Counted from the stretch's first letter, positions 48,611 to 59,477 are shown. The stretch is DNA of 64,000 nucleotides from Drosophila pseudoobscura (GCF_009870125.1 NC_046679.1:13020001-13084000); one strand, 5' to 3'. The notes: generated by a model not told the origin, from the letters alone. Numbers and translations are program-made.

Positions 48611-48774
48611 TTCTTGGAATCAATATATTTGAGATTTCGAAGAAAATGAGGCTTAATCTGCTTTCACGGGTTTCCAAGAAAGAAAACTTGATCTGTAATC
48701 TCGGGTCTCTCTCGTTTACACGTGTATTATAGAACACCAATCGCTGCCGACCCCTGCACTAGAGTTCCTTGGAA
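48611..48774. promoter_or_regulatory. cluster of STAT-type sites
   Basis: Three perfect TTC-N3-GAA sites occur: TTCTTGGAA (48611-48619), TTCGAAGAA (48636-48644) and TTCCAAGAA (48672-48680). One TTC-N4-GAA site, TTCCTTGGAA, is at 48765-48774. They lie about 100-260 nt upstream of the TATA box. Stat92E binds TTCN3GAA, and several Turandot genes are JAK/STAT targets. Confidence 0.6.
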
Positions 48775-48874
48775 CCCAACAAATATATGTACATAGGTAC
48801 CTTAGGCTCTGATTTCAAATTTAGAATATTGCAAACACTTTACATAGACCATTTGTTGTGCTTTATTCTTCCCT

Positions 48875-48884
48875 GGGAATACCC
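48875..48884. promoter_or_regulatory. kB-like site
   Basis: GGGAATACCC fits a loose GGGW-N3-CCC Rel/NF-kB pattern, upstream of the 48.4-kb Turandot gene. A single match of this kind is weak. Confidence 0.3.
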
Positions 48885-49474
48885 TTTGCTCATATTCTTT
48901 GTACACGTATAGCTGCCATAAATAGTGGGCCACAAATCAAGCCTTGGAGCGGCAAACTTGCATGTTTCAAAAGGTAAAACTTGGAAAATTTCGCTCTATA
49001 GGAATGAAATAATTCAGCTCACAAAAATTATAGTAAAATATTATAAATCTGATATAAGAAAGATCTATCTATCGTCATCCAAAAGCTAGTCTTTCTGGCT
49101 TCGAGATTTAATAAAATACTTTTTCAAATGATTTAAACACGCTATAATTTCAATTTATTTTAATAAATAAAAATAATAAAGTACTTAAGAAAAGTCTTGT
49201 GATTTGTAATCTATACTATTCATAGGAAAAGGGTTCATTAACAAATTGAAATACATATGTACATATGTAAATTACAGAACCTTTAATGCCCGTCATTATT
49301 TGAGGTCAAAAGAAAAAGTGCAATTTGCATATTATAATCATTCCTTTATTTTTTTTAAGCAATTCGATTATATCAGGTTATCATAAAATAATATATTGAG
49401 TATTGTTGAATTCTTTCGTTATGAGATAGACCTCATTATAAGAGAGGAATATGAGCGAATATTTATTATATTTT

Positions 49475-49888
49475 TCAAGGTGCCCCAATCGGATTAGGTG
49501 TCGTTCGATCGTATCTGATGAGACTAAAGATGAACTTGGCTATCAAGTTGCCGACCGTACTGGACAGAACGGATCCAACCCATCCTCCTTGAGCCGGAAG
49601 TCCATCCACCAACTTAGTCTGGGACTCGGTATATCTGGCAACGAACTCATCCCATTGTCTCTTATCGGCATCGGGCAGCTGAATGCGAGCGGGATAGCGC
49701 CTATAAAATTCGATTAGTTTTGGAATATTCCTTTCCTTTGTAAATTCATCTACTGCCGGATTATTATATATTTCGAGTATCCTGCTCTTTTCAGTGTCGT
49801 ATTGATCGTCCTTTTGTGCCTTAACTGAGCACAGGAGACACACGATCAGCCCCAACAGACAACTTAATTGGAACACCGGAACCCTCAT
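49475..49888 (-). CDS. Turandot-family peptide, intronless copy
   Basis: A single exon from ATG at 49888 to TGA at 49475 gives 137 aa. The start is chosen at MRVPVF because the frame upstream has only a TTG and lies against the TATA box. Residues 1-24 (LLGLIVCLLCSVKA) form a signal peptide. The mature chain shows ILEIYNNPAVDEFTKERN, aligning with YIYTNPDVDQATKETN of the neighbouring copy, and the motif VDGLPAQGG. The other three copies carry a phase-2 intron within the signal-peptide codons; here those codons are continuous. AATAAA at 49462-49467 lies just 8 nt past the stop. The two minus-strand copies are tandem, about 1 kb apart, and probably arose by duplication. Confidence 0.85.
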   Translation of the reverse strand: MRVPVFQLSCLLGLIVCLLCSVKAQKDDQYDTEKSRILEIYNNPAVDEFTKERNIPKLIEFYRRYPARIQLPDADKRQWDEFVARYTESQTKLVDGLPAQGGWVGSVLSSTVGNLIAKFIFSLIRYDRTTPNPIGAP

Positions 49889-49922
49889 TGCTATACTGGC
49901 ACTCTGTTTAAAGAAACACTTC

Positions 49923-49930
49923 AATTTATA
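49923..49930 (-). promoter_or_regulatory. TATA box of the 49.9-kb Turandot gene
   Basis: TATAAATT on the minus strand lies about 35-42 nt before the ATG, so the leader would be only about 10 nt unless the TTTAAACAG just downstream acts as a splice acceptor of a longer leader. A perfect STAT-type TTCATTGAA lies at 50042-50050. Confidence 0.5.
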
Positions 49931-50059
49931 GCTACGAATGGATGAGATTTACTATCTCGTAGTTCAATAATTTATTCAATTCTTATCTGTCTGACAGGGC
50001 TGTGCCATTCCAAATGGCTGTCAACTGATAATTGCAAATGATTCATTGAATTAATTGCA

Positions 50060-52290
50060 TTTTTGGTCAAATATGTTTCAGCTAAAGCACCAAATATGAC
50101 TTTAGTCAATATTTAATTCCCCACAACATTGGGTGTCTCTGTGTGAAGATTTCATTCCTGATTGAGTCGATGGGTGGGGGAACTGATTGCTGATTTGATT
50201 TGATTTGTTTTGGCATGGTATTCTGGGGCGTGCCAATTCTGGCAAGCGAAGCGCCAGGTCGATTTGCTGTTTGCGCCGTGTCAATGCCAATGCCCCAAAT
50301 TGTTTCAGTCAAATCAAATGCATAATTTGCACCAGAAGCTTGATTGACAAATGTAAACCTTGAAATGTGCTAAACGTTTATTTTCGGATTTCCATGTGTA
50401 CTTTGGCAGCCAGCCATTGGAAAGTTTTTTGAAGGAAAGTAGGGGTAACTTAAGTAAAGTCAAGTTGGAATCCCTCTTTAAGATTTCATTACATTTATAA
50501 GACCTGTCTTGCAACCCTTTTTGAAAAATCTCAAACAAACAAACCAGAAATAGCATGCAAACGGCTTTTGGCGAATGAAGGGCGACAATTTGGCGAGTTG
50601 TCAAAACAAAGTGCTCTAGTAAATAGAAACACTCAAGAGCGCACACAGGGACAGTCGCCGCGAAATGTATGTGTACAGGCTGCCAGACAAAATCAATTTG
50701 AACCGCGGCAGCCAGCCAGACAAACAAGGAGCAGAGTCACAGCCAAAGGGAGAACCGACAAGAGAGCAAAGCAATCACACCCACTCACAATCTGAGGCTC
50801 GCCCCACACTCTCACACACACAGGCGAACACAGACAGATGCAGGCAACGCGTAATGGCGCGTAAAGTGTTGCGCCATCTTAATGCGTGCCGAAAACCACA
50901 AACTCATGGCCGCGAATCCTTGGACGGGTGTAGGCAGGGCAGGCGTCTGATAAGGAAGCGCATTAGGCAGCGAGTGAAAGAGAGGGAATGAGGGACCACA
51001 CAGACCACACCAGGAAACGGAAATGAGTCGAGCAAGTAGGCGAGATGGGCAAACAAGTTCAGACATGGGGGGGACAGGGTTTGGGTGAGTTGAACGCACT
51101 TGGGGCCACCGCCGACTCTCTTTTCATTGCAATTAGCAGTGTGCTTAAGTATTGGTGTGTATCTCCCACTCTCCGCCACTTCAAAGGGATAACCCAGAAA
51201 GAGAGAGAGAGAGTAGGCTAACGAGCTGCGTAAGAGACTGAGCCAGGAATTCGCTGTGCCTCTTGTTGTTGATTCAATCGCAGCGAGACTCACGCACAAA
51301 GTGGCCTAAAGCCCATGCCCATGCCTGTGCATGTGTATGTGTAGGCCTGTGAACAGGGCTCATGAAATGTTAACAGCAAACAGGTGAGCTGCCAGGCAGT
51401 CTGGCCTGAGCTGCAGCAGTCGAGGCCCTTGGGTGGCCCATTTGGCACGAGGCCAAAACTGGCCAAGGCAGCCGCCCAACCAGTTGCATTGTCGGGGCTG
51501 GTGCTGGCTATGGTGCTGCTCGATGGGGTGCTGGCTGCCTGCTGTGGCATGTTAATGTCAGTGTCACGGTGTCAAATTGTCAGCGCCTGTTGCCACTGTG
51601 ACCCTGCTGCCCTGCCGCCACGACCAAAAGAAGAGAAACAGGAATAGTTGGCATGCCGAGGCATGAACTATGTATGTGCGGCGCCTTAAAGTATGCACTG
51701 CGTGCTGTTGCCACAAATTTAGTTATGGCATGGACGTGAACTTTGCTCGGGTGCAAAACCCTCAAAAATGAACACACTCTACGTATGCTGAATTCTAATA
51801 AGAGAATCCTCAAAGGGCATCTCTAAGCAGTTCAAACATAATTTGGGCTGTATTAGCATCTAAGTATGGGCACGCACGGCAAACAACAGTCTACCTGCTG
51901 CCGCCAAAGACAGAGCACAGAGCACTGAATCAGCGCACAGTAATCCAGCATATTGGCTATTAAGCATACGCCCTGTGGACCCTTGGAAACCCTCATCAAA
52001 TTAATAACTTCGAGCAGGAGCAGCGAGCAGCGAGCAACCCTTCGCACGCATATGCCAAAAATATCCCGTGCACATTTTTTAAATTTAACCACTTGTTAAA
52101 CAATAATATCCAATATCAAAACAAACGCAGCGAGTGCGCAGGCCGAAAGAGAGAGGGGCCAAAAAGAGAAGAGTACAGTTTTCTCTCTTGTAAGTTTCCA
52201 CAATGAATACACACAAATGGACTACACCAACGGGCGAGTGAAAAGTGGCACTCTGGCAGGCAGAGTCCCCAGCTCTCTGGCCAGGAGCAG
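50060..52290. other. intergenic DNA upstream of Ktl
   Basis: No supported gene. CA-rich stretches occur (50.8 kb), and from 51.2 kb the DNA is more GC-rich and probably holds Ktl regulatory DNA. Confidence 0.4.
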
Positions 52291-52292
52291 GT

Positions 52293-52330
52293 GCCACAGT
52301 TCGACACGAGAGCTGAGCGAGTGCGGACGC
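52293..52330 (+). promoter_or_regulatory. initiator + DPE promoter of Ktl
   Basis: Initiator CACAGTTC with +1 A at 52298, and GGACGC at 52325-52330, exactly +28 to +33, fit the downstream promoter element (RGWYV). No TATA box is present. This arrangement is a standard TATA-less fly promoter. The leader to the ATG would be 273 nt unless a GTAAGA donor at about 52361 is used. Confidence 0.5.
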
Positions 52331-52570
52331 GTGCAGCGGCTACCAAGCGGAACAAAACATTGTAAGAGCCAGTGCCAGTGCCAGTGCTGTAAACAAACCA
52401 GAAATTGTGTGAACTTGAGAATTGTGGGCGGATAAGTGTACGTGCCTGCCATATGTGTGTTGGTGGCTGTGCGAGAAGGTGCCACAGATTAATTAGCAAT
52501 TAACGCTGACCCACTGCAACAACCGACAACCGACAACCGACGACCGACACTCGACAGGCCAGGCCGCAGT

Positions 52571-53257
52571 ATGTCCGAAATCATTGAGCTAAATGTTGGC
52601 GGTGTCAGCTACACGACCACGCTGGCCACGCTGCTGCAGGACAAGACATCGCTGCTGCACGAACTCTTTGGCGAGGGACGCGAATCGCTGGCCAAGGACA
52701 GCAAGGGTCGCTACTTCCTCGACCGCGACGGGGTCCTCTTCCGGTACATCCTGGACTACCTGCGCGATAAGGCGCTGCATCTGCCGGAGGGCTTCCGCGA
52801 GCGTCAGCGCCTGCAGCGCGAGGCGGAGCACTTCAAGCTCACCGCCATGCTCGACTGCATACGCGGGGAGCGGGACGCCCGTCCGCCCGGCTGCATCACC
52901 ATTGGCTACCGGGGCAGCTTTCAGTTCGGCAAGGACGGCCTGGCTGATGTCAAGTTCCGCAAGCTGTCCCGCATCCTGGTCTGCGGCCGTGTGGCCCAGT
53001 GCCGCGAGATCTTCGGCGATACGCTGAACGAGTCACGGGATCCGGACCACGGCGGTCCTGACCGCTACACCTCGCGCTTCTTCCTGAAGCACTGCTTTAT
53101 CGAGCAGGCCTTCGACAATCTGCACGATCACGGATATCGTCTGGCCGGCAGCTGTGGCTCAGGGACGGCTGGCTCGGCCGCGGAGCCCAAGCCGGGCGTG
53201 GACACGGAGGAGAACCGCTGGAACCACTACAATGAGTTTGTCTTCATCCGGGATTAA
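52571..53257 (+). CDS. Ktl: KCTD8/12/16-like BTB protein
   Basis: A single coding exon (ATG 52571, TAA 53255-53257) gives 228 aa and is strongly GC-rich at third positions. Residues 4-95 form a potassium-channel T1-type BTB domain (IIELNVGGVSYTT, then FLDRDGVLFRYILDYLR). Residues about 108-200 match the H1 domain of KCTD8/12/16 (ITIGYRGSFQFG, KLSRILVCGRVAQCREIFG, RFFLKHCFIEQAFDNL), and the chain ends NEFVFIRD. In mammals these proteins are auxiliary subunits of GABA-B receptors, binding through BTB and G-protein beta-gamma through H1. The fly protein is cytoplasmic and probably oligomeric. It has no cullin-3 evidence here. In D. melanogaster the KCTD12-like gene Ktl is also a close neighbour of KaiR1D and Turandot genes, which supports the symbol. 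Confidence 0.9.
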   Translation: MSEIIELNVGGVSYTTTLATLLQDKTSLLHELFGEGRESLAKDSKGRYFLDRDGVLFRYILDYLRDKALHLPEGFRERQRLQREAEHFKLTAMLDCIRGERDARPPGCITIGYRGSFQFGKDGLADVKFRKLSRILVCGRVAQCREIFGDTLNESRDPDHGGPDRYTSRFFLKHCFIEQAFDNLHDHGYRLAGSCGSGTAGSAAEPKPGVDTEENRWNHYNEFVFIRD

Positions 53258-56200
53258 GGCCACTTTGCCGCCCATATCCCTACATTAAGCCCCCATCCAC
53301 CCAACCAGCTGTCTCTATCCTTCTGTGTTTCGCCCTGTCCCGGATTCTGCTGAGGCCCACAGGCCACGTTACGACAACATTCTCAAGAACAACAACTAAC
53401 AGCTGACATCAACATCGACATCGACATCCTGTCGTCCTTGTGACCTTCTTGTGGCTGCCTCGTCAGTATTTCGCTTTAATGAGATATCCATTATGCGCAT
53501 AGGAAATCATAAATAGGACAGGAACGAGCAGCAGCAGGATGCCAAGGAGAATCCAAAGGTTTGAGTTTCAACCCACCTCTCGATATACAAATGGGAACAT
53601 TTCAGATGTACAATTGAACTAACAATCCACACATACCCCGTAAGCCTAGACAATTATTTATTTAGAAATACTTAAGCCAGGACCGCGTTCTTTTCCGTTT
53701 TGTGTTCCATATCTGTGTCCTTCCTTGGGGTTTCCTGCTAATTAAATGCGAGTCACACTTAATGTCGGGGGGAGAGCGGAGAGACCCATCAAATTTGATA
53801 TGTTGAGCTGCTGCGCATAAATTTCGCTGATGAATGAAGACGAATTCGGATTTACGAGCAGACAACAAAGTGAAAATAAATTGGCAGCGGCAGCGGCAGA
53901 GGCAGATAGCAACAACAAATCGAACATTTTATTAGCCCCAAAATCCGTAAATGCATTGAAGAATAAACAAAACGAGAGGAATACATAAAACAGAATCGAA
54001 TGTAATGGAAGTGCAATGAGATAAGAACCAGAGAAGGTACTACAGTCTCCAATAGACCAGAAAGTCAGGCAAAACACTGAAAAACTGAACAATTTGAAAT
54101 ACGGGTTACTCTCTTGAAACTAACGAAATATTGTAGAAACAGAAATCACCAGCAAAACAAATATCCAGCTCTAGTACCGAGCATACAAAAAAACGAAAAC
54201 AAAAATGGTAAATTTAAAGTTTTATTAGCCTAATAAAAGTCAAAACTTGGAAAAACAACACAAATACTATATACATATTGCTGTATACATAGCGGCATAG
54301 GATAAAGGCAGAAAACATCTGGCCCGAAAAAATTATGGCCTAAGCAAAAAGGCAAACGCAATCCATAAAACTCGAACACGAATCGATATTAGAACCATAT
54401 TTACAATAAATATCTTACAAAGGCTGTCACAACCAACAAGACAACCAAAGCAGCTCTCCAAAATGATTCCGAATTCTGGAAAGCTGCGAATAAATCAGCC
54501 AAAAATGTGGCCATATTAAGCAACAACAAATATTTGGCTTGACAGCTATGGAGAGGGAGGTACTTAATGGAGGCTACAATTCCAGGTTTTTTACATGGTA
54601 AGAAATCTTGAAAAAAATGGAATCCCAACCTGGTCATTCGCAATGTTCTGTAGCTCATTTTTGTGGCCCGAACACTCTGCCACTCGGACAAAGAGGAGCA
54701 TTTAATGTCATGTGAGAAGCTTTTGAAAAACCACTCCGATTTATTAGTGAATTGTAATGAGAGATGCCAAAAAAAAAAACCAATGGACACAAAGTACTTC
54801 CAAAAACCGATGGGAATACAACACATGCCCAGTAAAATTTGCTGAACATTAGGGAACCCTCTTCGTTATTGATTTTATCCGCTTTGAGAGCGGCATTGAA
54901 ACACATATATTCCGCTGACATATCTCGCATCGCATTTTCAGCATTTTCCCATTTATGTAGGTTTGTTGTTGATCTCATTTCCATCTACACCAATATTTGT
55001 CTACACAAGAACTCCAATGAAAATGCCTGGGCGCGTCATTGGACACACGAGCAAATTGTATAGAACTACGAGCATGAATTGTTTAAATCCTGGGTAAAAG
55101 TCGAATTGCATATGTAATCGTAAACAATAATTTGGCTACGTGCATGAGAAAACTATCGAGCTGCATTATACACTGATATACTGATGACGAGGCTCACACA
55201 GATAATATGAATCAATATATACATAAATATATCTATATATACCTAATTATATATTAAAACAATTGTCGATATTGAAAGTATCTTATAAATGTTTAGTATT
55301 ATATGTAATTGAAACCAAATCGAACGCGAAAGGGGACGGAAATGTACGAGTATTGTATTATTAATTGAATTAAACTAAAACTAATGCTAATTTAAACTAA
55401 ACTAAACCGAATGTAAAATGTATTTAGAAAAGCGCAAAAGTAAAACTGCTAAAATAGCCTATCAAGTGCATATGTATGTACATATGTACCTATGTAAAGA
55501 GGTATAACTTACAACAGGCGAAAACCAACAATAAATTAAAGAAAACCGAAGAAAATGTGAGAGTGCTGATTGGGGTATGGGTTGTCAGGGGAAATCTGTA
55601 TACTGCTTTAGCTGATTATCATTAATTGGTCATTTCGCTGCCCGAATAAAAAATTCATTCGTGGAATAAGTACATGGCGGAATATAAAATTTATAGACTC
55701 ATGGGCCCACGACAGCTCATTAAAATTGACGAGCACACAAATAAAACAACGCAATAATGTAAACAAAATCATAAAGGAATCAAATATACATTTAATATAA
55801 ACAACAAAACGAAAAGTCGACAAACAATGGCAAACAAAAGTTTTGCGGCCAACAAGGCAAACATCGGTGCCGTCTAAAAATGTTGGCGGGGAACGGAACA
55901 AAGCCGTGCACATAAATAGCTAAAAGTCTCTTTGAGGAGGATGAATGAAGGCGGCCATTAAAGAGGCAGCAACAATTCGTCATTTGTTTAAATTCAAAGC
56001 AGGCAACAGTCATTTCTGTAGGGCTGTAGGGCTGTATGGCCTGGCATCAGTCAGAGGTCCTGAACGGCAACAAGAGTCAAGGGAAAGGCAGAGAAATGTT
56101 GAAATTAAAAGGGAAAATGCTTTCTTGTTGTTTGCAATTTTCTTCTTTTTGTGTTTGTGCGTGTTGAAGTGCGCTCTAGAGCCAGAAAGGTATACATACC

Positions 56201-57700
56201 AATAAAGGAAGCAGGCAAGCCAAAGGGAAAGGGAAAACGAAAGCGAAGGAAAAAAGGCGAAAGTTGGCGCCAATGGGAAATGCACTGCCTAAAAGGAGGC
56301 AACGGAACCCGAGCGAACACCCACCAACACAGCCACACAGCACGCTGTTCGCTGTTCTGCATACTAAGCAACAAGCGAGTATTCTTTGCGTATGTGTGGG
56401 GGAGAGGAGAGCGAGACAGTGATAGAGAGATGTCAGATATTGACTGTACGGACTTAAGATGTACACAATATGCAAAGTGTGGGCCGGGAATAAGGTAAGT
56501 CGGTACTCCCACTCGCACTCCCACTCCTACTGCCACTCCATCCATTCAGTTCCAAGAAAATACCGAATTTTTGGTATCTGCTGTACGCATATAAATTGCA
56601 GAGCAAATACTTGGCTTGGCTTACTGCAATCCCCTACCCGTCTTCGTACCAATTCCATTCCACTCTTACTCCCATGGGGGATCCAATCTACGACATAACC
56701 ATGAACAGCCAAAAGGATACCCGCTACTAAGGATATACGCTGAATAATGCTGATAAAAAACGGAAGCACCCATCCCGTTCTTCAACTATTTAACAGATCG
56801 GTAGGATTTGAAGTCTTCTTCCTAGTGTTACATACATTTGCGCGGATCTATCATACCCTTGTGCGCTACACATACGGAGTATTGCCAGGCAGGCAAGGCC
56901 TTCCTGGGTGTGTTGTCAGCTTCTGACAGCAGGGAAATGAAATGATGCCTTTTTGTCTCTTACGGTAAATTACCTTGATTTGATTTCGCCATAGCGGAGT
57001 TGGCCCATCTGATTAACATTTCCTCGCTGTGCGCGCAGTCATCGTCATCATCATGTGCAGCAACAAAAGTGCCTCGGCACTGGCTCTGGCACTGGCACCC
57101 TGTCAGTTTCAATTAGTTTCAACTGGATGATGAGAGAGGCCCTCAACCGACCCGGTTCCCGGTTTGGGGCTATCCAATAAAAAGGCACAAGGCGCCCCCA
57201 TCCGACCTTGTCGCCTGCGTGCCTTATTAATTCATAAATTTCGCATAGGTCGTGGCAGGATGCTTTAAATTTATGTCATTTCATTTAGTGGCGGGGCATC
57301 GAAGAATGCCAACACTTGGAGCTTATGTGGTTACCTTACCTTGCTTCGCCGCCTTGTCTCACACGTCGAGAGTCGAGCCTTTGAAATTTGTGGCATGCCC
57401 TACCGGGGCACAATTAACACATCCATTTCCATAGCTCTAGCAGGTGTTCAGAACGCGTGGGCACTTAATTAAGAGATGGCTAGATCTGAGCGACAACATG
57501 TCTTTAATCTTCTGATAAAGGATTGGCCACAAGAGGAAACGGTTCGCTAAGTAATTATTATATTAGAAAACCCATCTCGTGTATCAATTTAAGCTATAAT
57601 TTTGTTTGGCAATTACTTTTTGGTATCGGATAAGTACCACTTAAGTTATGTTGAAGCATACATATGACCTTATTTAAAGAATTACTGATTATCTGAATGC
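53258..57700 (+). other. Ktl 3' UTR and downstream intergenic DNA
   Basis: AT-rich DNA follows the stop. Candidate poly(A) signals on this strand are at about 54227 and 55530-55535, the latter implying a 2.3-kb 3' UTR as is common for neuronal fly genes. No plus-strand coding is seen. A short minus-strand frame (54401-54514) is listed separately. 55.6-57.7 kb is featureless apart from CA/CT repeats. Confidence 0.4.
54401..54514 (-). CDS. possible 37-aa single-helix micropeptide
   Basis: ATG at 54514 (A at -3, G at +4) to TAA at 54401 encodes MATFLADLFAAFQ, then a polar NSES turn, then a hydrophobic helix with LVVLLVV and an RYLL end. The frame is also open upstream to an ATG at 54826, giving 141 codons, but that portion looks like random AT-rich translation. 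It is antisense to the presumed Ktl 3' UTR. No promoter or near poly(A) signal is evident, so it may be chance. Confidence 0.2.
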   Translation of the reverse strand: MATFLADLFAAFQNSESFWRAALVVLLVVTAFVRYLL

Positions 57701-57710
57701 TCCGTGGCTT

Positions 57711-57719
57711 TTCCAAGAA
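57711..57719. promoter_or_regulatory. STAT-type site upstream of the 57.9-kb Turandot gene
   Basis: TTCCAAGAA is a perfect TTC-N3-GAA, 115 nt before the TATA box. The identical nonamer is found upstream of the 48.4-kb copy. Confidence 0.5.
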
Positions 57720-57825
57720 GAGCGTGCCAATAAAGCCAATGATCTGGATTAACTACTGATAACCCTCACTGTACATCTTCCGATTAGTTAATCTCGAATG
57801 GGCCTGTCTTATCTTCTCCAAGGGG

Positions 57826-57858
57826 TATATATTCTGTTGAATTCTACGTACCAGTTCA
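57826..57858 (+). promoter_or_regulatory. TATA box and initiator of the 57.9-kb Turandot gene
   Basis: TATATAT at 57826-57832 is followed at +27 to +32 by CCAGTTCAAT, giving a start near 57853-57858 and a leader of about 35-40 nt. Confidence 0.55.
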
Positions 57859-57891
57859 ATTGTTTCAAGCAGGCGCTTAAGACTGGTCACG

Positions 57892-58378
57892 ATGCCCACT
57901 TCTTCCATAACTTCAGTGTAAGTCGAGTAAATCAAAAAGAAATTTCACATTTTAATATACATTTATACGTATTTCCAGGTTTCTTTCGTTGCTCTTCCTA
58001 TGCCTCTTTTACACTGGGTATACGGACAATAATCTGGATGAGGATAAGCGCAAACTATTTGAAATTTACAATAGCTCCCATGATGATATGACCAAGATCA
58101 ATAATATCCCAGAATTAGTCAATATATATGAGCGCATTTCTTACACCTTATCTCCGGATCTAAGGGAAAAACTTGATAGGATTATCGATGAAAATACAGC
58201 TTTGGATCATGATACTATATTAGTGGATGGCATACCTAGACAAGGCGGCAAAAAAAAAAGAAAGTTTATAGTTCCCAAGGTCTTGACTGAGCCTGTAAAA
58301 GACGTAGCAAGTGGATTCTTTCAGAGGCTTGGATCGGGTCTGTATGACTTCTTCTTTGGGAAAAAGGAAGAAGAGTAA
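57892..58378 (+). CDS. Turandot-family secreted stress peptide (TotA/B/C-like)
   Basis: Exon 1, 57892-57917 (ATG), a 61-nt intron (GTAAGT...TTCCAG) and exon 2, 57979-58378 (TAA) give 141 aa. Residues 1-24 (FLSLLFLCLFYTGYT) form a signal peptide. The mature chain has the helical KINNIPELVNIYERISYTLS segment, the motif VDGIPRQGG near 96-104, and a C-terminus VASGFFQRLGSGL that matches the TotA/B/C type better than the other three copies do. The intron is phase 2 in the signal-peptide codons, as in the others. No canonical AATAAA follows closely; ATTAAA at 58473 is possible. It is separated from the other copies by Ktl and transcribed on the opposite strand from the 48-50 kb pair. Confidence 0.88.
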
Positions 58379-59369
58379 CATAGTATACATCAAATTTGTA
58401 TATCATATACTTTAACAATTCGAGAAATACAAATCGTGCACATTTAATAGTTGTTGAATTCATATTTTCAGGGATTAAATGGGCATCATTTATGAGTTTT
58501 GTTGGTTACCCTCCATAGTGGGAGTGACCTAAGCAATATTGATCTTTGCCACGTTTTAGTGATCATTCCTCGACGCTTCCTGGGAAGCAGAGTAAGAGTT
58601 TCTGCTATGTCGCAGCTCCATATCGATAATGCTGATTCTATATATGTATGTACCATATGTATACACTACTCGAATCAAGACAAGAATTGACATTGACAGT
58701 AGGCATTGACAGTAGATGGCCTATCTTTCCTGGTCAAGGCGTGATTGAGTCCTAGTTTCCTTCTTCGCAATTTGCTTAAATTCATTTTTATTTCCGCTCT
58801 TTATGGCGCCACAAGCATTTCCTCTAATTTGCCACCAAAACCAACAGGAACCGCACACACAAGTATCGGGTCAAACACAAGCACCAAGTACATCTGTACA
58901 TGCTCGAGTTGTATGTAGCTTGTACATAATCATTGCACGTTCTCCATATGGTCACACCCACACGAATGCAAAGACATAATGACCGCATCATTCACCATAC
59001 AGGCAGAGCCCGAAACCCTATTTACAACTCGTATTTGCCGTTAGTTTTAAAGGCCCAAACGTGCGCAACGCCCTGCGTGTGCGAGTGGGCAGTCATAAAA
59101 TAACAGTTGGGGCCGGCCAAGAAGAGGGCTCAAGAAGTAGTTAGGTATGCCCTTGACGCAATGTTCTTTCCTGCTGCCCGAAATGGCAAGCTTACTACCA
59201 ACCCACTCAACCCTTGATCAACCCCACACTGGGTTCAGAAAAATAAGAAAATATTACATTAAAGGGTTCTTGAGGGCCATAAGTAGAAAAATACTACATT
59301 GGAGTGTTCTCAAAGGCAGCTATGAATTACATATAAAATCAACCCTCATATTTAAATAATATCTGAAAG
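58379..59369. other. intergenic DNA between Turandot and tRNA genes
   Basis: No gene is supported. A short diverged tandem duplication lies at 59246-59322. Confidence 0.5.
59246..59322. repeat. diverged tandem duplication, about 38-bp unit
   Basis: Two adjacent units share AAAATA(T/C)TACATT, then (AA/GG)AG(G/T)GTTCT and a purine-rich end. Confidence 0.5.
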
Positions 59370-59376
59370 AAAAAAA
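59370..59376 (-). terminator. Pol III terminator of the first tRNA-Thr
   Basis: Seven T residues on the minus strand, 30 nt beyond the tRNA end. Confidence 0.6.
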
Positions 59377-59405
59377 GGAATGAAACCTATTGAAAGTTTG
59401 CCACT

Positions 59406-59477
59406 TGCCTCCTGTGAGGGTTGAACTCACGGCCTTTGGTTTACGAGACCAACGCTCTACCACTGAGCTAAAGAGGC
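59406..59477 (-). tRNA. tRNA-Thr (anticodon CGT)
   Basis: The 72-nt cloverleaf reads on the minus strand. Acceptor stem GCCTCTT pairs with AGGAGGC plus discriminator A. The D arm has GCTC/GAGC, the A box is TAGCTCAGTGGTAGAGC, the anticodon stem is TTGGT/ACCAA with loop CTCGTAA (CGT, decoding ACG), and the T arm is GTGAG-TTCAACC-CTCAC. No intron is present. The Pol III terminator T7 is at 59370-59376. Confidence 0.95.

Noticed and set aside
52589-53027. Long frames overlapping Ktl in other frames
   Set aside because: Shadows of the GC-rich Ktl coding sequence.
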